Positions 1-7,985 of a DNA stretch of 9,314 bases are shown here, one piece after another. This stretch comes from Desulfotignum sp. (lineage in GTDB: Bacteria > Desulfobacterota > Desulfobacteria > Desulfobacterales > Desulfobacteraceae). The stretch is taken from assembly GCA_011390235.1 (NCBI GenBank), contig JAABSS010000467.1, forward strand, positions 1 to 9,314. The letters are read 5' to 3'. The notes under the pieces were generated by a model. That model made no database searches and was not told the origin of the DNA. It saw nothing but the letters and a program-made list of their open reading frames with translations. Made by a program: the position numbers and the translations under genes. Position 1 is the stretch's first letter. Each line of letters starts with the position of its first letter.

Positions 1-903
1 CATGATCACCCCGGTGACGCGGCCCACATAATACCGGGCAATGGATCTGAAAAGGTAGTCAACAGAAGGTTTGCAGCTGTTTTCAGGGGGATCGTCGGTA
101 ATGTGAATTTTTCTGGAGGCACCGTCCGCTCCGGCCACAATTTTCATCTGTCTGCCGCCTGGTGCTATATAGACGGTACCGGCGGTCAGTATATCCCCGT
201 CCTCGGCCTCTTTAACAATAAGCCGGCTTTTGTTGTTCAGGCTGTTTGCCAGAGACGCGGTAAACATGGGGGGCATGTGCTGTACAATGAGTATGGGTGC
301 TGTAAAATCTGCCGGGAGCATGGGAACCATTTTGGTCAGGGCATTGGGGCCGCCGGTGGAGATGCCGATGCCCACGATCTCGGATTTTGCTTTACCCCGG
401 TGTCTTGCAGGCAACGCTGCCGCCGGCAAAGAATGGGGTTGTCTGACAGGCCTGACTTCCGGGATGGTTTTTTCTCTGATTTTACGGATGGTTGTTTTCT
501 GGTGTTGTACAGCGGTAATGACAGGGGTCAGGGCCTCTTTGACTTTGGCCAGATTCCCGGCCATTGTCCCTTCATCAGGTTTTGCGATAAAATCAAATGC
601 CCCCAGTTCCAGGGCCTTGATGGTCATTTCGCTGCCATGCCGGGTCAGGGTGGATACCATGATTACTTTGGGGGCATGGTCCATACCCTGCAGCTGTTGC
701 AGCACTTCAATGCCTGTCATTTCAGGCATTTCAATGTCCAGGGTAATCAGATCCGGTTTCAAAGACTTTATTTTGGACATGGCAATTTTGCCGTTGTTGG
801 CGGTGCCCACCACTGCAACTCCGGGGATCTCTTTGAGAATATCCCCTACAATCTTGCGGTATACAATGGTGTCATCCACGACCAGCGCTGTCAGATTGTT
901 CAT
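1..903 (-). CDS. cheB: CheB protein-glutamate methylesterase/deamidase response regulator (partial, C-terminus missing)
   Basis: CheB removes methyl groups from (and deamidates) glutamate side chains of chemoreceptors when phosphorylated by CheA, giving sensory adaptation in the cytoplasm. The visible 301 codons start at ATG 903-901 and run off the left edge. Residues 1-125 form a receiver domain with the acidic pair D10-D11, phospho-acceptor D56 (in LDIEMP), T85 and K108 (in FIAKP). A basic, proline-containing linker spans about 130-172. The methylesterase domain begins near 175 and shows two of the three catalytic residues: S182 in GISTGG and H209 in QHMPP. The catalytic aspartate, expected in a TGMGxDG motif, lies beyond the window; the last visible residues GVIM fit the start of that motif. 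The start codon overlaps the cheW stop by one base (TAATG), which suggests translational coupling; no strong Shine-Dalgarno is seen. Identification is firm; only the last part of the protein is unseen. Confidence 0.96.
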   Translation of the reverse strand, partial: MNNLTALVVDDTIVYRKIVGDILKEIPGVAVVGTANNGKIAMSKIKSLKPDLITLDIEMPEMTGIEVLQQLQGMDHAPKVIMVSTLTRHGSEMTIKALELGAFDFIAKPDEGTMAGNLAKVKEALTPVITAVQHQKTTIRKIREKTIPEVRPVRQPHSLPAAALPARHRGKAKSEIVGIGISTGGPNALTKMVPMLPADFTAPILIVQHMPPMFTASLANSLNNKSRLIVKEAEDGDILTAGTVYIAPGGRQMKIVAGADGASRKIHITDDPPENSCKPSVDYLFRSIARYYVGRVTGVIM

Positions 904-1355
904 TATTCTTTGAGGACCTCATCAATATCAAGGATGCCGATCAGATCGTTTTCAGTCTTGAGAACGCCCTGGAAAAATTTGCCTTTGACACCGCCGATAT
1001 TGGAGGGAGACGGTTCAATGGCATCTTGTCTGGCTGAAACCACGTCTTTGATGGCATCCACCAGAAGCCCGATGTGTTCCTCTTCAGCGTTGACGATGAT
1101 GTTTCTGTTGTCTTTGTTTTCTGTAACCGGTTCCAATCCCAGCTTTGCACCCAGATCAATGATGGTGACGATTCTGCCCCGCAGGTTCAAAATGCCTTTT
1201 ACATAATCCGCAGCCTGGGGCACCCGGGTGATGTCAAAATGCTTGTTGATCTCCTGTATTTTCAATATATTTATGCCGCACAGGGCACCACCAACATAAA
1301 ATGTTGAAAAGTCAATGGATTGTGCGGTGGTGTCTTTGGTTGTCTCATCATCCAT
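903..1355 (-). CDS. cheW: CheW chemotaxis coupling protein
   Basis: CheW is the cytoplasmic adaptor that links chemoreceptors to the P5 domain of CheA in signalling arrays. The 150-residue product is essentially one CheW/SH3-like domain after a short polar N-terminus. It shows the family pattern STFYVGGALCGINILKIQEI, the central NLRGRIVTIIDL motif and the closing LIGILDIDEVL strand. An in-frame GTG at 1370 would add five residues, but that extension contains the ribosome binding site itself. ATG 1355-1353 is preceded by AAGGAG at 1367-1362 with six bases of spacing, so I place the start there. The gene lies 22 bases after the cheA stop, and its TAA shares its last base with the cheB start codon. 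It is therefore almost certainly translated from a cheA-cheW-cheB message. The presence of this free CheW next to a CheA that already carries two CheW-like domains is notable. Confidence 0.95.
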   Translation of the reverse strand: MDDETTKDTTAQSIDFSTFYVGGALCGINILKIQEINKHFDITRVPQAADYVKGILNLRGRIVTIIDLGAKLGLEPVTENKDNRNIIVNAEEEHIGLLVDAIKDVVSARQDAIEPSPSNIGGVKGKFFQGVLKTENDLIGILDIDEVLKE

Positions 1356-1377
1356 TCTTGTCTCCTTCACAAGATTT
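1356..1377 (-). promoter_or_regulatory. cheA-cheW gap with cheW ribosome binding site
   Basis: This 22-base gap carries a full AAGGAG at 1367-1362, six bases before ATG 1355. It decides the cheW start against the upstream in-frame GTG at 1370. No terminator is present, consistent with co-transcription. Confidence 0.85.
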
Positions 1378-4300
1378 TTATTTCCGGGACAGATGCAGGT
1401 ATTGTCTGATTACAGTGATCAGTTTTTCCCTGTCCAGCTTTATTTCATAGGCATCAATGCCAACCGACTTGCCTTTTTCAATGTGGGCATTGCTGGCCAG
1501 AGAGGTCAGGGCAATTACCTTTAAATGGGAAAATCGCGGGTCATTCTTGATACGCCGGGTAAGTTCAAACCCATCCATATTGGGCATCTCAAGATCTGTT
1601 ACCACAAGATCTATTTCATCGACCCGCTCTTTCAACAGTTCCCAGGCAAGGCGGCCGTCTTCTGCTTCAATTACCTTGAACCCGCCTTCTTCAATGTATT
1701 TTTTGACCTGGTTTCTGAAAAAAGCAGAGTCTTCGGCAAACAATAGAATCTTTTCTCCATTCTGTGCCATATCATCATCAGCACGGGTTTCTTGGGAAAA
1801 CCATTCCGGGTTGAGGATTTTTACCAATTCGAAAATGTCCACCAGCAGGGTGGTGTGGCCGTTGATGATCATGGACCCGTTTATGGCCGGTTGTTTCAGG
1901 GTGCTTTCATCCACGTCCAGCATCACTTCCATGGTATCCACCGGCGGGGTAACCATCAGGCCCAGCTCCCGGTTTTTAACCTTGAAGACGATCACCTCCT
2001 GCAGTTCTTTTTCCGGTAGCGGGTCAAATTCAGCCACCTGGGAAAGTTCATACAATGGCAGTGCACCGCCCCTGTACTGAACCACTTTTCTGTCTCCGAT
2101 ACGTTCGATATCAGCGGTTTTGATTCTTTCAATCCGTTCCACCAGGTTGAGGGGGGCTGCAAAATGTCCTGCATCGGTATTTTTAAAGGTCAGAAGCGCT
2201 GCCATGTCTTTTAGCGTTCTGGCTTCCTCCTCTGCGGCCCTGGCCATCTGGCCGGCCTCTGAAACCGCTGCCAGTTCAGCTGTATGTGCCAGGTTGGAAA
2301 TGTCCAGAATCAGGGCTACTTTGCCGTCGCCCATGATGGTGGCACCGGCATATGCAGAACATTTTTTCAGGTGGCGGCCCACCGGTTTTACAACGATTTC
2401 TTCAGAATCATGCAGCTGGTCAACAACCAGGCCGTATTTAAATGCGCCGGCAGACACAACCGCAATGTTCATGGCAGATGACGCACGGTAACGCCTGTCT
2501 TTTCCCGAGCGTTCTTCTTGTTCCGCAGTCGGTTCGGATGCATCAGCCTCTTGTGCCGTCAGGAGTTTTCTGGACCGTCTGTCGGCAAGGCTTGTGCGCC
2601 GGTCACTTTGTTCTTCCAGGGTTGCAGGATCGGTAAAGGTTTTTTCAATGCCCAGCATCTGTGCCAGGTCCAAGAGCGGCAGCAGCTCTCCTCTTAAACG
2701 GACAACGGCAGCGTCCCCGACCTTTTCAATTTTTTCTTTTACCTGGGCAGCCGGTATTCTGAGCAGTTCATTGAGGTTTACCTGGGGAAGGGCATACCGT
2801 TCTTTGCCCACAGAGGTGATCTGGCTGGGAATAATGGCCAGGGTCAACGGCAGTTTTATCTGGATATCTGTTCCCTGTCCCGGGGTGGAATCAAGCTCGA
2901 TGATGCCGCCTAAGTTCTGGATATTGGTTACCACCACATCCATGCCCACACCCCGTCCGGATACATCGGTGACTTCACTGGCCGTTGAAAAACCCGGCAG
3001 GAAAATCAGTTCCATCTTGGCTTTTTCCGACATTTCCGCCACCTGCTGTTCCGTGATAAGATCCTTGGCAATGGCAGCAGCCGCAATTTTTTCCGGTGCA
3101 AGGCCCCGGCCGTCATCAGAGATGATAAGATTGACCTGCCCTGCATCGTGAAACGCCTTTAAGGTGATTTTCCCGGTGGCTTCCTTGCCCATCTGTTCTC
3201 TTTCCATGGGGGTTTCAATACCATGGTCCACAGAATTTCTCACCAGATGGGTCAACGGGTCGTTGATGGCCTCCAGAATGGTTTTGTCCAGTTCCACCTC
3301 TTTGCCTATGATCTGCAGATCAATGGATTTTCCCAGTTGATGGGACATATCCCTGACCACCCGGCTGAACTTGTTCAAAATATTGGCTATGGGCTGCATG
3401 CGTGTCCGCATGATGGCTTCCTGGAGCTCGGAGGTGATCATGTCGATGCGCTGACTGGACAGTTCCGTGGCTTTGGTATTGGCGGAATTGATTCCCTGCA
3501 GCAACTGGTTGCGGCCCAGCACCAGTTCGCCGGCCAGGGTCATCAGGGTATCTAAAAGCCCAACATTGACCCGCAAGGATGACTGGGATTTCTGGCCCAG
3601 CTGAATGTCGCTTTCACTGGTTCCGGCCGGTTTGGCAGGTTGCTTCATGGCAGGTGATCCGCCCCGGGCCGGCACATCGTTTTGGACCGGCAGAGATTGT
3701 GCAGCCGGTGCTTCTGTTGTCAGCGGGGGGACAGCGGAGGAATCAGGCATGGCAACGGCCTCTTTTGCCTGCATGGCTGCCGGCTGGGCATGGGCCTGAT
3801 CTGCAGTGGATGCAGCCATCATTTTGTCTGTAACAGCATGGATATACTGATTGGAGATGTCAAACAACGTTTCACCCATATCATATTCGATAATGGATGC
3901 AAACAATACCTGGAATGGGATCCTGAAGGAATCCACGGGCCGGTCTAAAGTGCCCACACAATCAAAATCAATTCTGCAGTCAATGATGGTTCCTGTTTTC
4001 TCCAGGCTGTGCAGTACCTCAAGGGGGGTTTTGCCTTTGCGGTGGATATCTGTGATCAGATCATACTCCACCAGAAACACATTTTTGCCTTCTGCCCGGG
4101 CTTGTTCCATGTCATACAAAGATACCTGTGGAAAAATCCGCTTGTCCTTCAGGACAATATCCACCATTTGGGTTGCCATGTCCTGTTTTTCTTCCGGCAG
4201 AGACGATATGGTAATATTTTCAAGGGCCTGGATGTGATGGGAAATATCAGTTTCATTGCTGGTCTGAATAGTGTTCAAAAGGTTTTCCAGTTCATCAAAC

Positions 4301-4584
4301 CCTTTTAAAAGCACATTGATCCTGCTGGATTCCGGTATAAGTTCACGGTTGCGGATGAGACCAAGGACATTTTCCAGATGATGGGCAAGTTCCTTGATAG
4401 TGGTTAACCCCATAAATCCGGCACCGCCTTTGATGGAATGGGCAGCTCTGAAGACATTGTTCACCAGATCAAGATCGATATTTTCTCCGGTCTCCTCGAT
4501 GGACAACAGATCGGTTTCGATATCACCCAGGTGTTCAAGCGATTCTTCAATGTACATTTGCAGGGTTTCGTCATCTTCAAACAT
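1378..4584 (-). CDS. cheA: Hybrid CheA histidine kinase with tandem CheW domains and C-terminal receiver
   Basis: CheA is the cytoplasmic kinase of chemosensory arrays: it autophosphorylates on an HPt histidine and passes phosphate to receiver domains such as those of CheB or CheY. Visible order in 1068 residues: HPt, about 1-105, with phospho-acceptor H49 in AHSIKGGAGF; a P2-like region, about 150-250; an Ala/Pro/Gln-rich linker, about 256-335; P3 dimerisation helices, about 336-400; P4 ATPase, about 405-580, with the N box (HLVRNSVDHG, 446-455), G1 (SDDGRGL, 489-495), F box (LPGFSTA, 529-535) and G2 (GRGVGMD, 543-549); a first CheW-like domain, about 583-765; a second, about 790-925; and a receiver, 944-1068, with E951-D952, D997 in VVTDLEMP, T1027 and K1049. 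The first CheW domain carries a charged insertion at about 650-703. The family's usual length is about 650-750 residues, so the extra CheW and receiver explain the excess. ATG 4584 has AGGAG at 4596-4592, seven bases upstream. Comparable kinase-receiver fusions are FrzE and ChpA/PilL, so control of motility or pili is possible; the output is not determinable here. Confidence 0.96.
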   Translation of the reverse strand: MFEDDETLQMYIEESLEHLGDIETDLLSIEETGENIDLDLVNNVFRAAHSIKGGAGFMGLTTIKELAHHLENVLGLIRNRELIPESSRINVLLKGFDELENLLNTIQTSNETDISHHIQALENITISSLPEEKQDMATQMVDIVLKDKRIFPQVSLYDMEQARAEGKNVFLVEYDLITDIHRKGKTPLEVLHSLEKTGTIIDCRIDFDCVGTLDRPVDSFRIPFQVLFASIIEYDMGETLFDISNQYIHAVTDKMMAASTADQAHAQPAAMQAKEAVAMPDSSAVPPLTTEAPAAQSLPVQNDVPARGGSPAMKQPAKPAGTSESDIQLGQKSQSSLRVNVGLLDTLMTLAGELVLGRNQLLQGINSANTKATELSSQRIDMITSELQEAIMRTRMQPIANILNKFSRVVRDMSHQLGKSIDLQIIGKEVELDKTILEAINDPLTHLVRNSVDHGIETPMEREQMGKEATGKITLKAFHDAGQVNLIISDDGRGLAPEKIAAAAIAKDLITEQQVAEMSEKAKMELIFLPGFSTASEVTDVSGRGVGMDVVVTNIQNLGGIIELDSTPGQGTDIQIKLPLTLAIIPSQITSVGKERYALPQVNLNELLRIPAAQVKEKIEKVGDAAVVRLRGELLPLLDLAQMLGIEKTFTDPATLEEQSDRRTSLADRRSRKLLTAQEADASEPTAEQEERSGKDRRYRASSAMNIAVVSAGAFKYGLVVDQLHDSEEIVVKPVGRHLKKCSAYAGATIMGDGKVALILDISNLAHTAELAAVSEAGQMARAAEEEARTLKDMAALLTFKNTDAGHFAAPLNLVERIERIKTADIERIGDRKVVQYRGGALPLYELSQVAEFDPLPEKELQEVIVFKVKNRELGLMVTPPVDTMEVMLDVDESTLKQPAINGSMIINGHTTLLVDIFELVKILNPEWFSQETRADDDMAQNGEKILLFAEDSAFFRNQVKKYIEEGGFKVIEAEDGRLAWELLKERVDEIDLVVTDLEMPNMDGFELTRRIKNDPRFSHLKVIALTSLASNAHIEKGKSVGIDAYEIKLDREKLITVIRQYLHLSRK

Positions 4585-4693
4585 TACACCTCTCCTGAAG
4601 GATTTTTTTGGAAATGGACAAAATTCGGCTTAATATCAGAGCTATTTACAGAAAATAACCTGGAAAGTCAAATTAAGAATCAATTGCCGGGCA
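4585..4693 (-). promoter_or_regulatory. Intergenic region upstream of cheA with candidate promoter
   Basis: Reading the minus strand, TTGACT (4671-4666) is followed after 17 bases by TAAATA (4648-4643), about 58 bases before the cheA ATG. The -35 matches the sigma-70 consensus at five of six positions, but the -10 at only three, so this is a moderate candidate. AGGAG at 4596-4592 is the cheA ribosome binding site. I see no GC-rich hairpin with a T run after the trhP stop, so read-through from upstream remains possible. I saw no evident sigma-28 or sigma-54 promoter. Confidence 0.35.
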
Positions 4694-5944
4694 TCAGAGT
4701 TTACGGATAATATCATGGGGAAGAAAATTTTTTTCCAGCTTCACGATTGCCCTAGTATTTGGCTGGGCATGGGCAACGGGTATCCCGTCAGCATCCCATA
4801 GTGCCACAATTGCTGATTCTGCTGCAGGAACTTTTGGTGAAAGCACCTGCACACGGTCTGTTAGACACAGTTTGTTTCTGATGCCCACCAGGTGGCAGCC
4901 ATCGTTCAGGGATGCCAGTATTTTTCCGACAAAGCTGTGGATTTTGCCCTGGTGAATATTTTTGTAATTCAAGGTTTCTGCATCTGGTGTTTCAAAAAAA
5001 AATCCTGTGCTGTATTCTCTGTGAAATACCCGGGAAAGCTCATGCAGCCATTGGGTATTCAAGGTATAGCCTTTTGGATCAGCCATATAGGTATCAATGG
5101 CATCCCTGTAAGTTTTTACCACAGCAGCCAGGTAGTGTATCCCTTTCATGCGGCCTTCTATTTTAAAGGAGGTGATACCTGCTTTTATCAATTCAGGCAT
5201 ATGGGAAATCATGCACAGATCTTTTGCATTAAAGATATAGGTTCCCCGATCGTCCTGGGTAACAGGATAAAACTCATTGGGCCGCAGTTCTTCCACAACT
5301 GCGTACTGCCATCTGCAGGGATGGCTGCACAGCCCGCGGTTGCTGTCCCGGTTGCTCAGAAAAGTGCTCAGCAGGCAGCGGCCGGAATAAGAAATACACA
5401 TGGCACCGTGGATAAAGACTTCGGTTTCAATGTCTGCCTGTGTGGTGATTTCAGAAATTTCATCCAGAGACAGTTCCCTGGCAAGATTCACCCGCTTAAC
5501 GCCTGTCTTTTTCCAGAATAGCGCACTGTTGTAATTGGTGGTGTTGGCCTGGGTGCTCAGGTGGATATCCACATGGGGAATGATGCTGCGGCTGAGCATA
5601 ATGATTCCGGGATCCGAGATGATAACGGCATCCGGACCGATTTTTCCAATTTTTTCCAGAAAAACCCTGATCCGGTCCTGTTCATCATTTCGTGAATAAA
5701 TATTGCAGGCCAGGTACACCTTTACATTGTGTGAGCGGGCCAGGGCAACCGCCTGTTCCAGCTCCTGGTCCGTGAAATTGCCTGAATAGTTTCTGAGACT
5801 GAAATCCTTGCCTGCCAGGTACACTGCATCCGCACCATAATGAATGGCAATTTCCAGTTTTTCCATATTTCCGGCCGGTGCAAGAAGTTCCGGTGGTTCA
5901 GGAAAACAAAGATTGCGGTCAGGTGTTGTATCCATATCCGGCAT
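4694..5944 (-). CDS. trhP: U32 family protein, TrhP/YegQ type (probable tRNA U34 hydroxylation factor)
   Basis: The 416-residue product carries the complete peptidase U32 signature at 175-193 (E-x-F-x2-G-A-M-C-x4-G-x-C-x-L-S) with C183 and C190, followed by C206 and C210 in GLCSHPC. These four cysteines are the conserved set thought to bind an iron-sulfur cluster in this family. The N-terminus has the typical PELLAPAG (18-25) and YGADAVYLAG (36-45) segments, and SFKIEGRMKG (259-268) is also characteristic. Despite the name, characterised members of this branch act on RNA: E. coli TrhP (YegQ) promotes 5-hydroxyuridine formation at wobble U34 of several tRNAs, using prephenate. Function here is inferred from the family; the RlhA-type rRNA branch is longer and less likely. 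The start is uncertain: ATG 5944 and ATG 5935 both lack a Shine-Dalgarno, but the conserved PELLAPAG rules out a start much further in. The gene begins 18 bases after the CCA end of tRNA-Arg, on the same strand. Confidence 0.85.
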   Translation of the reverse strand: MPDMDTTPDRNLCFPEPPELLAPAGNMEKLEIAIHYGADAVYLAGKDFSLRNYSGNFTDQELEQAVALARSHNVKVYLACNIYSRNDEQDRIRVFLEKIGKIGPDAVIISDPGIIMLSRSIIPHVDIHLSTQANTTNYNSALFWKKTGVKRVNLARELSLDEISEITTQADIETEVFIHGAMCISYSGRCLLSTFLSNRDSNRGLCSHPCRWQYAVVEELRPNEFYPVTQDDRGTYIFNAKDLCMISHMPELIKAGITSFKIEGRMKGIHYLAAVVKTYRDAIDTYMADPKGYTLNTQWLHELSRVFHREYSTGFFFETPDAETLNYKNIHQGKIHSFVGKILASLNDGCHLVGIRNKLCLTDRVQVLSPKVPAAESAIVALWDADGIPVAHAQPNTRAIVKLEKNFLPHDIIRKL

Positions 5945-5962
5945 GCGGCCATCGGCTGGGTG

Positions 5963-6037
5963 TGGTGCCCCCGGCAGGAATCGAACCTGCGCTCAAGGAT
6001 TAGGAATCCTATGCTCTATCCACTGAGCTACGGGGGC
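5963..6037 (-). tRNA. tRNA-Arg (anticodon CCU)
   Basis: Reading the minus strand, the acceptor GCCCCCG pairs perfectly with CGGGGGC. The D stem is GCTC/GAGC, the anticodon loop is TTCCTAA (anticodon CCT, decoding AGG), and the T arm is GCAGG-TTCGATT-CCTGC. The 3' CCA is encoded (5965-5963). The anticodon stem TAGGA/TCCTT has a U-U mismatch at its outermost pair, and the variable loop is only four bases. The gene sits five bases after the mltD stop codon and 18 bases before the U32 start codon, with no promoter or terminator of its own in these gaps. It is therefore probably cut out of a longer mRNA-like transcript. Confidence 0.96.
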
Positions 6038-6042
6038 GTTTT

Positions 6043-7935
6043 TTATTCGACAATCAATTTCTGGCCTGGAAATATTCTGCTGTTTTTACTCAGACGGTTC
6101 AAAGCCAGGAGCCGATGTAAACTCATCTGGTGTTTTTTTGCAATTAAAAACGGATTGTCACCGGATTTCACCTGGTAAACACCCCTGGAACCGGCAGGAG
6201 CGGTCTGAACTGGATTGATGGTGAGTACCTGTCCGGCATGAAGTGTGGAACTGGTTAATCCGTTGTTTGCCATGATCTGTTTTGTGGTGGTGGAAAATTT
6301 TCTGGCAATAAGCCACAGGCTGTCTCCCTTCCGGACCTTGTAGTTAACAGGCTTTTTGTTTGTAGAAACCCGGGCTGTTTTTGCCGCCTGGGCCCCGGTT
6401 CCTGATCCGGGGATTTTAATAACTTTGCCGGCAATGATCCGATGGGCCCGGCTTATATTATTGGCTCTGGCAATGGCAGCAACTGAAGTTTTATATCGGT
6501 TTGCAATGCTGGAAAGTGTTTCGCCCCTCCTGATTTTGTGGCGCACAAACAACTGGGGAGGAGAATAGGTGGTTTTGATTTTTTCCAGAACCGCCAAAAA
6601 CTGATCAGCTTTTTCTTCCGGTATTTTCAGTGTATAATTTTCAGGGGGGAGCAGGCCGTAGCGTAATTCCGGGTTCAGGGTTTTCAGTATGTCTGCACCA
6701 ACGTTGATTTCTCTGGCAATGTCTGCCAGGCGGAGCTGTTTTTGAATGTCAAAGGTTTTGTAGGGAATCGGACTCAGGGGGGTCCTGGTATGTATGGCAT
6801 AGGTATCCAGGTTCTGGATGATATGAAGGGTGGCCAGAAATCGTGGGACATACCGGGCGGTTTCCCTGGGCAGACTCTGGTACAGGTCCCAGAAATTGTC
6901 CAGGTAATTGATTTTCTGGCGGCGGATAATCCGCAATACACGGCCTTCTCCGCAATTATAGGCTGCCAGAACAGTTGTCCAGTCACCAAAAAGGTTGTGC
7001 AGCTCTTTAAGGTATGCAATGGCTGCCCGGGTGGATTTTTCCGGATCCATGCGTTCGTCAATGTAATAATTGCGGGTCAACCCGAATTTGTAGCCGGTGG
7101 AGGGGATGAACTGCCATAATCCCAGGGCTCTGGCAGGTGACAGGGCACGCAGCTTGAATCCACTTTCAATCAAAGGCAGCCAGGAAAGCTCCTCGGGCAG
7201 GCCCGCGGCCCGCAACTGGGCGACAATATATGGTCTGTATCGGCTGGAACGTTCCAGAGAACTGATGAAAAAATTTTTTTCAGGCCCGGTAAGGCGCTTT
7301 ATTTCTCTTTTTACATGGTCGTTCATGGTGATGGGTATTTCATCATGGGAACCTGGCACAACAACCTGGCGGGAAGCATAGATTTCAAGGATGCGCTTGG
7401 AAATCAGAAACCGGACATCATCTTTTTGCTGTATATACTCAAGGGATTGTTCCGGATCGATTTCCATAATAAATGAATAGGCATTATCAAGATGGGAAAG
7501 CGCTTCCTCAAGCCTGCCGGCTTCCCACATTTCCTGGGCCAGGTTGCAGAACTCAAGGGCCTGATCGATTTTCGCCTGTTCAGAAGCACTGGCCCCGGAA
7601 ACATCGGTTTCCGTTTCTTCGGGAACCGTTTCTGAAACATCGACGGCCACGGCAGTGGTTTCAGATGAAACCTGCAAACCGGACAGGTCCGGGTCTGTGG
7701 TTGGCCGGGAGGTTGACCGACCTGCAAAATCGTTGTCCGCACTGCCTTCGGGTGCATTCTTTGAAGCCGTGGCATCTGATAAAGCAGCGGGTTTCTGACT
7801 GTCTGTCACCCTTGCCTGGTCGGTTTTGTCAGGGTTCACCCCTCGGGAAGGAGTGACAGAATTCTGATATGACTGCTGACACCCTGTGAAAAGAATCAAT
7901 GCGGTTATGGTTGTGATAAACTTGGTGAATTTCAA
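6043..7935 (-). CDS. mltD: MltD-type membrane-bound lytic murein transglycosylase with three LysM domains
   Basis: Lytic transglycosylases cleave the MurNAc-GlcNAc bond of peptidoglycan, forming 1,6-anhydro-MurNAc. The 630-residue product starts with a short basic and hydrophobic signal ending in LILFTGC, a plausible lipobox with C19 as the lipidated residue (phenylalanine at -3 is less usual). A low-complexity polar linker (about 20-118) follows, then a helical, TPR-like stretch (about 120-190). The SLT domain spans about 235-345, with catalytic glutamate E257 in LPLIESGF, the ALGLWQFIPSTG motif (270-281) and LAAYNCGEGRV (323-333). Three C-terminal LysM domains at about 465-509, 531-575 and 586-629 bind glycan strands. 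The start is TTG 7935-7933, chosen because GGAGGAGG (7947-7940) lies just upstream and the signal peptide begins immediately after. E. coli MltD is shorter and carries two LysM repeats. The gene is divergent from the tRNA-tuf operon and is followed closely by tRNA-Arg. Confidence 0.94.
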   Translation of the reverse strand: MKFTKFITTITALILFTGCQQSYQNSVTPSRGVNPDKTDQARVTDSQKPAALSDATASKNAPEGSADNDFAGRSTSRPTTDPDLSGLQVSSETTAVAVDVSETVPEETETDVSGASASEQAKIDQALEFCNLAQEMWEAGRLEEALSHLDNAYSFIMEIDPEQSLEYIQQKDDVRFLISKRILEIYASRQVVVPGSHDEIPITMNDHVKREIKRLTGPEKNFFISSLERSSRYRPYIVAQLRAAGLPEELSWLPLIESGFKLRALSPARALGLWQFIPSTGYKFGLTRNYYIDERMDPEKSTRAAIAYLKELHNLFGDWTTVLAAYNCGEGRVLRIIRRQKINYLDNFWDLYQSLPRETARYVPRFLATLHIIQNLDTYAIHTRTPLSPIPYKTFDIQKQLRLADIAREINVGADILKTLNPELRYGLLPPENYTLKIPEEKADQFLAVLEKIKTTYSPPQLFVRHKIRRGETLSSIANRYKTSVAAIARANNISRAHRIIAGKVIKIPGSGTGAQAAKTARVSTNKKPVNYKVRKGDSLWLIARKFSTTTKQIMANNGLTSSTLHAGQVLTINPVQTAPAGSRGVYQVKSGDNPFLIAKKHQMSLHRLLALNRLSKNSRIFPGQKLIVE

Positions 7936-7939
7936 TTAT

Positions 7940-7947
7940 CCTCCTCC
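7940..7947 (-). promoter_or_regulatory. Strong ribosome binding site fixing the TTG start of mltD
   Basis: GGAGGAGG on the minus strand ends four bases before TTG 7935. The upstream GGAGG copy has seven-base spacing. No in-frame ATG lies near, so this purine-rich site supports the unusual start codon. Confidence 0.85.
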
Positions 7948-7985
7948 GGAAAAAGAACCTGATTCGGTTTTAGGAATTTGGCTGA

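Noticed and set aside
103..1206. Long 367-codon plus-strand open frame
   Set aside because: It lies antisense to cheB and cheW, which carry clear conserved motifs. Its translation is Cys/His/Phe/Gly-rich and resembles no protein; it is a shadow of codon bias.
1356..1370. Five-residue N-terminal extension of CheW from GTG 1370
   Set aside because: The extension consists of the AAGGAG ribosome site; ATG 1355 with six-base spacing is a better start.
4892..5521. 209-codon plus-strand open frame
   Set aside because: It is antisense to the U32 gene, whose signature motif is intact; no ribosome binding site or recognisable domain.
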